A stretch of 64,000 nucleotides of DNA, from assembly GCA_963734085.1 (NCBI GenBank), contig CAVTFT010000019.1, forward strand, positions 124,001-188,000. The letters are read 5' to 3'. The position numbers and the translations under genes were made by a program. This document shows positions 39,239 to 47,509 of this stretch, one piece after another. Under the pieces are notes generated by a model, which was given only the letters and a program-made list of their open reading frames with translations, searched no databases and was not told the DNA's origin. The DNA comes from CAIWHR01 sp963734085 (GTDB lineage: Bacteria > Pseudomonadota > Gammaproteobacteria > Burkholderiales > Casimicrobiaceae). Every line of letters begins with the position of its first letter. Position 1 is the stretch's first letter.

Positions 39239-40264
39239 CTACGACTCGGTCTCGGCCACTTCGCACGCGACCGACGGCCCGAGCTTCTCCTTGGCGACTG
39301 CAATTCGCGCGATGTCGGGCAGTGCGACGCCGTTCTTCACCGCGGTGACTTCGGCCAGGATCGACACGGCGATCTCCGGGGGCGTGCGGCTGCCGATGTA
39401 GATGCCGATCGGCCCGTGCAGCCGTGCGATCTCCTCGTCGGTCACATCGAGATCCTTGAGGCGCACGCGGCGCTTGGTGTTGTTCGCGCGCGAGCCGAGC
39501 GCGCCCACGTAGAACGCCTGCGACTTCAGCGCCTCCATCAGCGCCATGTCGTCGAGCTTGGGGTCGTGCGTGAGCGCGATCACCGCACAACGCTCGTCGA
39601 GCTTCATCGCCTTCACCGTGTCGTCAGGCATCGTCTTGACGAGCGGCACGCCGTTGACGTCCCACGTGCCTTCGTACTCCGAGCGCGGATCGCAGACGGT
39701 CACCTGATAGTCGAGACCCTGCGCCATCGTCGCCAGATATTTCGAGAGCTGCGACGCGCCGATCACGAGCATCCGGAAGCGCGGGCCGTGGATCGTCGTC
39801 AGCACCTTGCCGTCGAACGCGAGCCCGTCGGCGGCGCGGGCCGGGCCGAGCGCAGCCGATCCCGTCGCGAGCTCGAGGCGGCGGGCGACGAGACTGCCGC
39901 CTTCGATCGCGGCCAGGAGCGCAGCAATGCCCGAGCTTTCGGTCAGCGGCTCCAGCACGAGCTGGATCGTCCCGCCGCACGGAAGCCCGAAGCGGCGTGC
40001 CTCGTCCGCCGTCACGCCGTAGGTGACGACGTCGCATTTCTGCGCGGTCATTCCGTGCTGCCTGACGCGGCCGACGATGTCGTCCTCGATGCAGCCGCCC
40101 GATACCGACCCCTCGACCAGGCCGTCGTCGCGCACGGCGAGCATCGCGCCGGGCGGCCGCGGCGAGCTGCCCCACGTCTTCACCACGGTGACGAGCAGCA
40201 CGCGCCGGCCGTCGCGCTGCCATTCGGCGCATCGTTTCAGCACTTCAAGATCGACGCTGTCCAT
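39239..40264 (-). CDS. XdhC/CoxI family molybdenum-cofactor maturation protein
   Basis: 341 residues. The N-terminal XdhC/CoxI domain holds LLVTVVKTWGSSPRPPGAML and GSVSGGCIEDDIV. The C-terminal Rossmann domain has MLVIGASQLSKYLATMA, then VIALTHDPKLDDMALMEAL and AFYVGALGSRANNTKRRVRL, and GPIGIYIGSRTPPEIAVSIL. These proteins load sulfurated Mo cofactor into xanthine-dehydrogenase-like enzymes. The start ATG 40264 has GGAGAG eight bases upstream. It follows coxG and belongs to the Cox cluster even though that cluster's catalytic subunit is broken here. Confidence 0.9.
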   Translation of the reverse strand: MDSVDLEVLKRCAEWQRDGRRVLLVTVVKTWGSSPRPPGAMLAVRDDGLVEGSVSGGCIEDDIVGRVRQHGMTAQKCDVVTYGVTADEARRFGLPCGGTIQLVLEPLTESSGIAALLAAIEGGSLVARRLELATGSAALGPARAADGLAFDGKVLTTIHGPRFRMLVIGASQLSKYLATMAQGLDYQVTVCDPRSEYEGTWDVNGVPLVKTMPDDTVKAMKLDERCAVIALTHDPKLDDMALMEALKSQAFYVGALGSRANNTKRRVRLKDLDVTDEEIARLHGPIGIYIGSRTPPEIAVSILAEVTAVKNGVALPDIARIAVAKEKLGPSVACEVAETES

Positions 40265-40295
40265 GGAGCTCTCCGCAATACGGTTCGATGATCCG

Positions 40296-40856
40296 CTATT
40301 TCGCCATCCGTGAAAACAGGTAGACGATGATGCCGACGATGAGCGCGATCGCGACCCAGCGCACCCAACCGCGCTCGGGCGCCACCTGGGCTGCCGGTGC
40401 GACGCCGACCTGGACCGCAACGGCATCGGAAAAGCGCCCGAAGAAGTCGTCGGCGAGCTTTTGCGCGGCACCGTCGACCAGGCGCGAACCCAGTTGCGCG
40501 ATCTTGCCGCCGACCTGCGCCTTCACGGTGTAGGACAGCGCGGTCGCTGCGCCGTTCTCGGCTGGCGCAAGCGAGACCTTCGCTTCGCCTTTCGCGAACC
40601 CGGCGGCGCCGCCCTCTCCGTCGAAGGACAGCGTGTAACCACGAGGAGGATCGACGTCGGCGAGCTGCATTCGTCCATTGAACTTGGCCGCGACGGGGCC
40701 GACCTTGGCGGCCAGCGCAATCCGGAACGCGCTCTCGCCGTCCGGCTCGATCGCCTCGCAGCCCGGGATGCACCCTTTGAGCATTTCCGGATTGTTGAGC
40801 GCCGCCCACACCGCCTCTACCGGCGCATGGACGGTCCGGGTGCTCGTCATCTCCAT
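40296..40856 (-). CDS. coxG: CoxG-like SRPBCC membrane-anchored protein
   Basis: 186 residues. SRPBCC domain at 1-145 (STRTVHAPVEAVWAALNNPE, LKGCIPGCEAIEPDGES, LSYTVKAQVGGKIAQLGSRL) and a C-terminal helix (WVRWVAIALIVGIIVYLFS) that would tether it to the inner membrane. CoxG proteins recruit CO dehydrogenase or related Mo hydroxylases to the membrane. The ATG at 40856 is preceded by GGAGGG; its stop lies 31 bases before xdhC. It is 13 bases after the VWA gene. Confidence 0.85.
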   Translation of the reverse strand: MEMTSTRTVHAPVEAVWAALNNPEMLKGCIPGCEAIEPDGESAFRIALAAKVGPVAAKFNGRMQLADVDPPRGYTLSFDGEGGAAGFAKGEAKVSLAPAENGAATALSYTVKAQVGGKIAQLGSRLVDGAAQKLADDFFGRFSDAVAVQVGVAPAAQVAPERGWVRWVAIALIVGIIVYLFSRMAK

Positions 40857-40869
40857 CCGTCGCCCTCCG

Positions 40870-42120
40870 TTACGCGGCACGCTGCAGCAGCGCGCGCGAA
40901 TGCGGGCGATCGAGCGCGGCGGCGAGCCGCGTTAGGCTTTCCATATTGTGCACCGGCAGGAAGTCGTCGACGTGCGGCAGCATTGCCCGGATTCCTGCCG
41001 GCCGGGCTTCGAAGCCTTCGTAGCGCAGCAGCGGATTCAACCACACGAGCCGGCGGCAGGACTTGTGCAGACGCTCGATCTGAACCGCGAGTCCCTGGCC
41101 CCCTTCGGCGTCGAGCCCGTCGCTGATGAGCAGCACCACGGCGTTCTGCCCGAGCAGCCGTCGCGACCAGCGCCGGTTGAAGTCGGCGAGACAGCTGCCG
41201 ATGCGCGTACCGCCGGCCCAATCCGACACCGCAGTCATCACGCGCGAGAGCGCCACGTCGACGTCGCGATGTTTGAGATGCCGGGTGATGTTCGTGAGCC
41301 GCGTTCCGAACAGCAATACGTGGACGCGGTCGCGATCGTTGGTGATCGCATGTAGGAAATGAAGGAGCATCCGCGCGTAGCGGTCCATCGAGCCGGAGAT
41401 ATCGCAGAGCACCACGAGCGGTGGCGTCCGTCGCATGCGCTGCCGCCACGCGAGGGGTGAAAGAGTGCCCGCGGCGCCGGTCGCGCGGCGGAGCGTAGCG
41501 CGCAAGTCGACGCGATGGCCGCGAGCCGCCGGCGTCGTCCGCCGCGTGGGCAACTCGGGCAGCGGCAGGCGCAACCGCGCGAGCATCGCGCGTACGGATG
41601 CGAGCTCTTCCGTCGTCATCGTCTCGAAATCCTTGTGCTGCAGGATCTCCCGCGGCGAGACCGTGAACGCGGCATCGAGCGCGATCTCGTTCTCGTCGGC
41701 CGACGGCAGCTTCAGATCCGCCGGCGGCAGCATCGCTTCGGCGATCCGTGCCGGCAGCTCCGGCTCCGGCGGAACCTCTCCGCCGCGCCCATAGACCTTG
41801 GGCAGCAGCGAAGCAATCAACTTTTCGAGCAGCTTCGGATTGCGCCAGAAGAGATCGAACGCCTGCTCGAACACCGGCAGGTGCTCGTGCCGCGACACGA
41901 GCACGGCCGCAAGTGCGGCACGAAAGTCCTCGCGATTGCCGAGTCCCACCGCGTTTGCGGCCTCGAGCGCCGCAAGGGTCCGCGCCGGGCCCACGGGCAA
42001 CCCGGCTGCGCGCAGCACGCGGACGAAATGGACGACATTCTCCGCAAGCCGACCCTTCGGCGCGAGCGGAATGGCGCCCACGAGCTCGGCCGTCCGGATG
42101 CCGCCCGAATGCTCGATCAC
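40870..42120 (-). CDS. coxE: CoxE-like VWA domain protein
   Basis: 416 residues. N-terminal helical region (GRLAENVVHFVRVLRAAGLP, REDFRAALAAVLVSRHEHLP) and a C-terminal von Willebrand A domain with intact MIDAS: DISGSMDRYARMLL, SDWAGGTRIGSCLADF and LLISDGLDAEGGQG. Together with the MoxR ATPase it forms the metal-insertion chaperone pair of Cox-type enzymes. The GTG start at 42120 overlaps the ATPase stop (GTGA), a sign of coupling. Confidence 0.88.
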   Translation of the reverse strand: MIEHSGGIRTAELVGAIPLAPKGRLAENVVHFVRVLRAAGLPVGPARTLAALEAANAVGLGNREDFRAALAAVLVSRHEHLPVFEQAFDLFWRNPKLLEKLIASLLPKVYGRGGEVPPEPELPARIAEAMLPPADLKLPSADENEIALDAAFTVSPREILQHKDFETMTTEELASVRAMLARLRLPLPELPTRRTTPAARGHRVDLRATLRRATGAAGTLSPLAWRQRMRRTPPLVVLCDISGSMDRYARMLLHFLHAITNDRDRVHVLLFGTRLTNITRHLKHRDVDVALSRVMTAVSDWAGGTRIGSCLADFNRRWSRRLLGQNAVVLLISDGLDAEGGQGLAVQIERLHKSCRRLVWLNPLLRYEGFEARPAGIRAMLPHVDDFLPVHNMESLTRLAAALDRPHSRALLQRAA

Positions 42121-43055
42121 AATCGGATCCCCTCTTCGCGCGCCTCGGCCACAAGCCGCGCCGCGACGTCCGGTGAGAGTGCGCCCACGTCGTCCTGATA
42201 TTTGAGCAGCACGCCCGCGGTGTCGGCCACGGTCTGCGGATCGAGCGCAATCCGGTCCAGCGCAACCAGCGCCTCGGCCCAATCGAGCGTCTCGGCGATT
42301 CCGGGGGCCTTGAACAGATCCATCGCGCGCAACCGCTGCGTGAATGCCACCACTTCGCGCGCCAGCGATTCCGGCGCCTGCGGCGCCTTGCGGCGGACGA
42401 TCGCGAGCTCGCGCAGCGCGTCGGGGTAGCCGACCCAGTGGTAGAGGCAACGGCGCTTGATCGCGTCGTGAATTTCGCGCGTGCGATTCGACGTGATGAC
42501 GACGACGGGCGGCGCCTTGGCGCGGATCGGTCCCAGCTCGGGGATCGTCACCTGATATTCGGCGAGCACTTCGAGCAGATAAGCTTCGAACGGTTCGTCG
42601 GTGCGATCGAGCTCGTCGATCAGCAGCACCGGCGCGACGCCATCGTCGGGCGCGAGTGCCTCGAGGATCGGCCGCTTCAGCAGGAACGTGCTCGTGAAGA
42701 TGTCGTGCGCGAGTTGTTTGCGATCAAGCTGGCCACCGCTTTCGGCCAGGCGGATCTCGATCATCTGCCGTGCGTAGTTCCACTCGTAGACCGCCGACGC
42801 GATATCGAGTCCCTCGTAACACTGCAGCCGCACGAGGCGCTTGCAGAGCGCGGCCGCAAGCACTTTCGCGATCTCGGTCTTGCCGACGCCCGCCTCGCCT
42901 TCGAGGAACAGCGGGCGTCCCATTTTGAGTGCCAGAAACACGCTGGTCGCTAGCCGGCGATCGGCGAGGTAATCGTGGCGGTCGAGCAGCGCCGCGACGG
43001 CGTCGACGGAAGGATGGCGCGTGGGAATCGGGCATCGCGGGCGTGAAGGGAGCAA
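42117..43055 (-). CDS. coxD: MoxR-family AAA ATPase (CoxD-like)
   Basis: About 312 residues. Walker A FLEGEAGVGKTEIAKVLAAA, Walker B VLLIDELDRTDEPFEAYLLE, sensor 1 VVITSNRTREIHDAIKRRCL. CoxD-type AAA proteins drive assembly of the CuSMoO2 or equivalent Mo site with CoxE. The start is uncertain: the only in-frame initiation codon upstream of the domain is TTG 43055, without a ribosome site and right after the T-run of a terminator. A good ATG at 43035 is in a different frame, which would fit a one-base error near the N-terminus. The rest of the frame is intact. Confidence 0.85.
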   Translation of the reverse strand: MLPSRPRCPIPTRHPSVDAVAALLDRHDYLADRRLATSVFLALKMGRPLFLEGEAGVGKTEIAKVLAAALCKRLVRLQCYEGLDIASAVYEWNYARQMIEIRLAESGGQLDRKQLAHDIFTSTFLLKRPILEALAPDDGVAPVLLIDELDRTDEPFEAYLLEVLAEYQVTIPELGPIRAKAPPVVVITSNRTREIHDAIKRRCLYHWVGYPDALRELAIVRRKAPQAPESLAREVVAFTQRLRAMDLFKAPGIAETLDWAEALVALDRIALDPQTVADTAGVLLKYQDDVGALSPDVAARLVAEAREEGIRL

Positions 43056-43082
43056 AAAACGGCTGGCGCACAGACGCCAGCC
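43054..43082 (-). terminator. Intrinsic terminator between coxM and coxD
   Basis: Perfect 8-bp stem GGCTGGCG (43061-43068) with CGCCAGCC (43075-43082), six-base loop, followed on the minus strand by TTTTTT. It lies between the coxM stop and the coxD start, so coxDEG-xdhC may need readthrough or a separate promoter. Confidence 0.7.
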
Positions 43083-43106
43083 GACAGCATAGCAAAACCG
43101 GGAGCG

Positions 43107-43895
43107 TCAGGCCGCGGCGACAGCCCTCGCGGCGAGGACGGGAATCAGGTGCGCGCGGTACTCGGGCGATGCGTGCAGATCGCCGGAAAGCCGCTTGGCA
43201 TCGATCTTGACCGCGCGGGCGGCGTCGATCGTGAAGCTCTTGGCCAGCGCATCTTCGAGCGTCTTCGCGCGGAACACACTCGAGGCCGCGCCGGTGACCG
43301 CTACCCGAACACCGCCTGCGGTCTGCGCGACGAACACCCCTGTGAGCGCGAAGCGTGACGCCGGGTTGGGAAACTTCACGTACGCCGCTTTCTTCGGAAC
43401 CGGGAAGCTGACCGCCGTGATGATTTCGTCGGCGGCGAGCGCCGTCTCGTACATGCCCTTGAAGAAATCGTCGGCGGCGATCTTGCGCTTGTTCGTCTGT
43501 ACTGTCGCGCCGAGTCCGAGGACTCCCGCCGCCCAATCGGCGGCCGGATCGTTGTTGGCGAGCGAGCCGCCGACCGTGCCCATGTTGCGCACCTGCCGGT
43601 CGCCGATGCCATGCGCGAGCGCGGCAAGCGCCGGAATCGCGCCCTTGACGACGGTGGATGCCGCAACTTCGGCATGCCGTGTCATCGCGCCGATGACGAT
43701 CGCGTCGCCTTCCTTCCTGATGCCCGCCAGCTCGGCGATGCCCGACAGGTCGACGAGCGTGCCGGGTTGCGCGAGCCGCAGCTTCATCGCGCCGACCAAG
43801 CTCTGGCCGCCGGCGAGCGCTTTCCCACCGGACTTGGCGAGGAGCGCCGCAGCCTCGGCGACGGTTTTCGCGCGGACGAGTTCGAATGCGTACAT
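43107..43895 (-). CDS. coxM: FAD-binding medium subunit of a Cox/xanthine-dehydrogenase-type enzyme
   Basis: 262 residues. FAD-binding segments of the VAO/CoxM family: KALAGGQSLVGAMKLRLAQP and TVGGSLANNDPAADWAAGVL; then CO-dehydrogenase flavoprotein C-terminal domain (PNPASRFALTGVFVAQTAGG, EDALAKSFTIDAARAVKIDA). It passes electrons from the Fe-S subunit to the respiratory chain. The ATG at 43895 lies six bases after GGAGGAGG. The catalytic subunit gene directly upstream is a remnant. Confidence 0.88.
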   Translation of the reverse strand: MYAFELVRAKTVAEAAALLAKSGGKALAGGQSLVGAMKLRLAQPGTLVDLSGIAELAGIRKEGDAIVIGAMTRHAEVAASTVVKGAIPALAALAHGIGDRQVRNMGTVGGSLANNDPAADWAAGVLGLGATVQTNKRKIAADDFFKGMYETALAADEIITAVSFPVPKKAAYVKFPNPASRFALTGVFVAQTAGGVRVAVTGAASSVFRAKTLEDALAKSFTIDAARAVKIDAKRLSGDLHASPEYRAHLIPVLAARAVAAA

Positions 43896-43920
43896 GTCGA
43901 TGCCTCCTCCGGATCCCTGT

Positions 43921-44315
43921 TTATGTTTTCTTCGCCGACCGGATCGCCCGCCATACGCGATGCGGCGACACCGGCATGTCGAGATACTTGACGCCTGCGG
44001 CAGCGAGCGCATCATGCACCGCGTTCATCATCGCTGCGGTCGTGTGCACGCGCATCGCGAGGAACTTGCCGTCTTTGTCGAGCGCGAGCTCGCTGTGCGT
44101 CACGTGGTCGTGGCCATGCGCATCGGAGAGGAAGCTCTCGCTGCGCTCCGCCGTCCACTTGATCGGGCGGTTGACCCGCTTCGACGCCCAAACCATGCGT
44201 GCACACGGTCCGGCGGATTGACGGCGTCGGTATATTGGCCGGCTCCCGTGAGGAAGCGCTGGTCTTCCTTGCGGCGGATCGATTGGCCGATCACGCCCTG
44301 GTCGGTAGCGCCCAT
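43921..44315 (-). pseudogene. coxL: Remnant of the molybdenum large subunit (CoxL-type)
   Basis: Three short pieces of the ~780-residue family remain. From ATG 44315: GVIGQSIRRKEDQRFLTGAG, then QYTDAVNPPDRVHA, the normal N-terminus. The frame then shifts into VWASKRVNRPIKWTAERSES and FLSDAHGHDHVTHSELALDK, a middle part. It continues in frame into NAVHDALAAAGVKYLDMP, the usual C-terminus, stopping at TAA 43921. About 2 kb is missing in two deletions, and the first also shifts the frame. All catalytic pterin-binding residues are lost. The genes on both sides are intact and correctly spaced. A collapsed assembly is an alternative explanation. Confidence 0.75.
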
Positions 44316-44324
44316 GATTCCTCG

Positions 44325-44795
44325 TCACTTCCGCATGGCGGCGGCGCCCTGCCGCACCGCCTTCACGATGTTCTGATAGCCCGTGCAGCGGCACAGGTTG
44401 CCCTCGAGCTCTTCGCGGATCGTCTGTTCGGACGCCCCCGGATAGCGGTTGACGAGGTCGATGGCGCTCATCACCATCCCCGGTGTGCAGAAGCCGCATT
44501 GCAGGCCGTGGCATTCCTTGAACGCCGCCTGCATCGGATGCATCGTGCCGTTGGCGGCGAGACCTTCGATGGTCGTGACGGCTGCGCCGTCGACCTGCGC
44601 AGCGAGGATCGTGCACGCCTTCACCGCATTGCCGTTGACGTGGACCGTGCATGCGCCACATTGCCCGGTATCGCATCCGACATGAGTGCCGTTGAGGCCC
44701 AGGTCGTTGCGCACGAATTCGACCAGCAGCGTGCGCGGATCGAGCTCCGCGGTGACTGCCTTGCCGTTGACGGTGAGGGAAAGCTCGACAGGCAT
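44325..44795 (-). CDS. coxS: 2Fe-2S small subunit of a Cox/xanthine-dehydrogenase-type enzyme
   Basis: 156 residues. Plant-type 2Fe-2S ligands GCDTGQCGACTVHVNGNAVKAC (four Cys at about 42-62; quoted in part: HVGCDTGQCGACTVHV), and the second cluster GLQCGFCTPGMVM with NLCRCTGYQNIV. It starts at ATG 44795 with TAGGAGG six bases before. It forms the electron relay between the Mo and FAD subunits. The neighbouring large subunit is a remnant, so the enzyme cannot be assembled from this cluster alone. Confidence 0.9.
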   Translation of the reverse strand: MPVELSLTVNGKAVTAELDPRTLLVEFVRNDLGLNGTHVGCDTGQCGACTVHVNGNAVKACTILAAQVDGAAVTTIEGLAANGTMHPMQAAFKECHGLQCGFCTPGMVMSAIDLVNRYPGASEQTIREELEGNLCRCTGYQNIVKAVRQGAAAMRK

Positions 44796-44926
44796 CGTGC
44801 CTCCTACGTGGGGGATCGCCGCGCGTCGATGTATTGTTCGCGGCGGAGGGCCATGATAATCCCCGCTGCACGTGGCAACAATCGGCGCGCGGCTAGGTGC
44901 TCCGCGCGCGGCCGGCGGCCAAGCCG

Positions 44927-45508
44927 TTACTGCAGGTTCGCGATGTATTGCGAGAGGTTCTCGATGTCGCCGTCGGACAGCGTTGCGGCGATGCTCGTCA
45001 TGTTGCCGGCGTCGTTGGTCCGCCGCTTTGCCTTGAAGTCCTCGAGCTGCTTCTTGACGTATTCCGGCCACTGGCCGGCGACGCGGGGGATCTCGTTCTG
45101 CCCGACGAAGCCGCCCAGGTGGCACATAGGGCACAGCACCGCGTCGGAGATCTTCCGTCCCGCCTCGACTTTCGCGCCATCGGCCTTGAACGGGATCGGC
45201 GCCTGCTTCTGCGCGGCGAAGAAGTTGCCGAGTGCGATCATGTCGTCGCGCGACAGCGGCTTCGCCATCGGCGACATCCGTGCGTCGTTGCGGCGGCCTT
45301 CCTGGAAGTCCTTCAGCTGAAGGTAGATATAGCGCCACGACTGGCCAGCTAGGGTTGGCGTGAACGGGTCCGTCGAATTGCCGTTCGGGCCGTGGCAGGC
45401 GAAGCAGATTTCGGCTTTCTGCCGGATCGCGGCGTCGTCCTGCGCTGCGGCGCTCGCCGGTCCGAAGAGCGGCGCAAGGGCGCAGAGCACGATCACCAAG
45501 CCGCGCAT
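44927..45508 (-). CDS. Dihaem c-type cytochrome (c4-like)
   Basis: 193 residues. Signal peptide 1-22. Two haem-binding sites, CFACH (about 35-39) and CPMCH (about 126-130), each in a cytochrome c domain, with Met ligands in MSPMAKPLS and NMTSIAATLS. This is the layout of cytochrome c4. It stands 76 bases after a PQQ alcohol dehydrogenase gene and before coxS on the same strand. It may be the acceptor for the PQQ enzyme or the molybdenum enzyme. Confidence 0.88.
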   Translation of the reverse strand: MRGLVIVLCALAPLFGPASAAAQDDAAIRQKAEICFACHGPNGNSTDPFTPTLAGQSWRYIYLQLKDFQEGRRNDARMSPMAKPLSRDDMIALGNFFAAQKQAPIPFKADGAKVEAGRKISDAVLCPMCHLGGFVGQNEIPRVAGQWPEYVKKQLEDFKAKRRTNDAGNMTSIAATLSDGDIENLSQYIANLQ

Positions 45509-45532
45509 GAATCAACCATCGTCACACACAAG

Positions 45533-45564
45533 AAAACGGCCACCCCGCGCCAACGGAGTGGCCG
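45533..45564 (-). terminator. Terminator after the second PQQ dehydrogenase
   Basis: Stem CGGCCACCCC (45537-45546) with GGAGTGGCCG (45555-45564), one mismatch, followed on the minus strand by TTTTCTTGTG. It lies 20 bases after the PQQ gene stop. Confidence 0.7.
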
Positions 45565-45583
45565 CGCATGGTCCCCGAATCGG

Positions 45584-47332
45584 CTAACGCGGAACCATCT
45601 TCTCGCCGCCGATCAGCTTGAATACGAACACGCTGTTGCCGCGCTTGGCGTCGATCTGGTTGTTTCCCCCGGCGGCGACCGCGATGTACTGCGTGCTGCC
45701 CACCATGTACGACACGGGCGGGGCATTCACTCCCGCGCCGAGGTAGTACTTCCAGAGCTCCCTTCCGTCCTTCGCGTTGTACGCCTTGAACCACCCGTTG
45801 GCTTCGCCGTTGAACACGAGGCCGCTCGCGGTCGCGAGCACGCCGCCGATGAGCGGCTGCGGCGTCGTCACGGACCAAGCCACCTTGCCCGTGTCGATGT
45901 TCACCGCGACGAGGCGGCCTGACTGCTGCTCGCCCGGGATCGTCTTGAACGCGCCGCCCAGCCAGAGCTTGCCGCCGGGATACGGCGTTTCCTCGACGTG
46001 GTAGGTCATCGGCTGGTGCAGATTCGCCGCGAAGGCCAGACGCAGCCTCGGGTTCAACGCCATCGGCGACCACTCGACGCCGCCGTTCGCGCCCGGAAGC
46101 ATCCGCGCGCCCGTCTTTGTCGGCAGCACCCACATATTCTCCTGCGGGACCATTGCTTCGGAGAAGCGGATCAGCTTGCCGGTATTGCGCTCGTTGACGT
46201 AGATGTGGCCGGTCTTGCCGCCGTGGATCACGACATCGACCATCTTGCCACTGGCATCCTTCGCCTGCGTGAGGATCGGCGGGCTCGCAGCGTCGAGGTC
46301 CCAGACGTCATGGGCGATGTACTGGTAGTGCCACTTGTATGCGCCGGTGTCGAGGTCGATCGCGATGAGCGAGTCCGTGTACAGGTTGTCGCCCGGACGG
46401 ATCGCGCCGTAGAGATCGGGCGACGGATTGCCGGCCACGAAGAACACCGTACGCGTCTTCCGGTCGATGGCCGGCGTCATCCACACGCCGCCGCCCAGCG
46501 TCTGGTAGAAGTCGCCGCCCTTCTCCGCCAGCATCTTCTTCTCGGCCGCGATGTCGCGGTGCATGTCGCGGCCCGTCGCGTCGTTGACCGCCCACACGCC
46601 TTCGTGACCCTTCTCGGGGATCGTGTAGAACGTCCACAGCAGGTTGCCGTCGGCGGCACTGAACGCCTTGACGAACCCGCGGACGCCGTACTCGCCGCCG
46701 TTCGTGCCGATCAGCACCTTGCCTTCGACGACCGCCGGCGCCATCGTCTCCGAATAGCCCTTCTCGGGATCGGCGATCTGCTTCTCCCAGAGGAGCTTGC
46801 CGGTCTTCGCGTCGAGCGCGACGAGCTTCGCGTCGATCGTCCCCATGAAGAGCCGGCCGCCTTCGATCGCGACGCCGCGGTTGTTGTTGCCGCAGCACAC
46901 CGTCACGATCGGACCGAGCTTGTGTTTGTAGTGCCAGTACTCCTCGCCCGTCGCTGCGTTGATCGCATAGACGTGGTTGAACGACGTCGTCAGGAACATG
47001 ACGCCGTCGACGACGATCGGTGCGGTCTCCATCGACTCGAGCACCGCGGTCTGAAAGACGAACGCGGGCGCGAGCGCGTAGGCGTCGTCGAGGTTGATCG
47101 CCGTACCAGGGTAGTAGCGACTGTTAGTGTAGTTGCCGTTTGCGTGGAGCCAGTTCTTCCTGTCGCCGGCTGCGGCGTCGAGCGCCTGCTGCGAGACTGA
47201 CGGGCTCGCCGTCATCGCCATGGTGGTCGTCGTTGCGCTGGCGGAAACCTCCTGTGCATTCGCGACGCCGCTGCCAGCGAGCGCGATCGCCATTCCCGCG
47301 GCCATCGCGGCCAACGTTGTTCCGTATCGCAT
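45584..47332 (-). CDS. Second PQQ-dependent alcohol dehydrogenase, lanthanide-type signature
   Basis: 582 residues. Signal peptide 1-26, then a Thr/Met/Ser-rich spacer. Vicinal Cys146-Cys147 in TVCCGNNNRG. Catalytic Asp345 in AHDVWDLDAAS with a second Asp (347) at the position linked to lanthanide use. Beta-propeller W motifs run through the chain (DAKTGKLLWEKQI, DTGAYKWHYQYI, DGRELWKYYLG). It is clearly divergent from the enzyme at 36332 and shares only the family motifs. GGAGGAA lies three bases before the ATG. It is followed by a dihaem cytochrome and the Cox cluster. Confidence 0.88.
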   Translation of the reverse strand: MRYGTTLAAMAAGMAIALAGSGVANAQEVSASATTTTMAMTASPSVSQQALDAAAGDRKNWLHANGNYTNSRYYPGTAINLDDAYALAPAFVFQTAVLESMETAPIVVDGVMFLTTSFNHVYAINAATGEEYWHYKHKLGPIVTVCCGNNNRGVAIEGGRLFMGTIDAKLVALDAKTGKLLWEKQIADPEKGYSETMAPAVVEGKVLIGTNGGEYGVRGFVKAFSAADGNLLWTFYTIPEKGHEGVWAVNDATGRDMHRDIAAEKKMLAEKGGDFYQTLGGGVWMTPAIDRKTRTVFFVAGNPSPDLYGAIRPGDNLYTDSLIAIDLDTGAYKWHYQYIAHDVWDLDAASPPILTQAKDASGKMVDVVIHGGKTGHIYVNERNTGKLIRFSEAMVPQENMWVLPTKTGARMLPGANGGVEWSPMALNPRLRLAFAANLHQPMTYHVEETPYPGGKLWLGGAFKTIPGEQQSGRLVAVNIDTGKVAWSVTTPQPLIGGVLATASGLVFNGEANGWFKAYNAKDGRELWKYYLGAGVNAPPVSYMVGSTQYIAVAAGGNNQIDAKRGNSVFVFKLIGGEKMVPR

Positions 47333-47509
47333 AGGTTCCTCCGTCTCGTTCGTGCTTTTGTTACCGGAATCCCCGGCCGGCGAGACTCGTGGGGCCGCGT
47401 CGGCGCAAGTTGCGTTATAGTCTCTTTCCCCGAGGATTTGCAAGCCGTTCGCTGCCGCAAGGAGGGAGTTTGTGCGCCGCACAACGGTGGCGCCCGAAGG
47501 AGGGACTGC

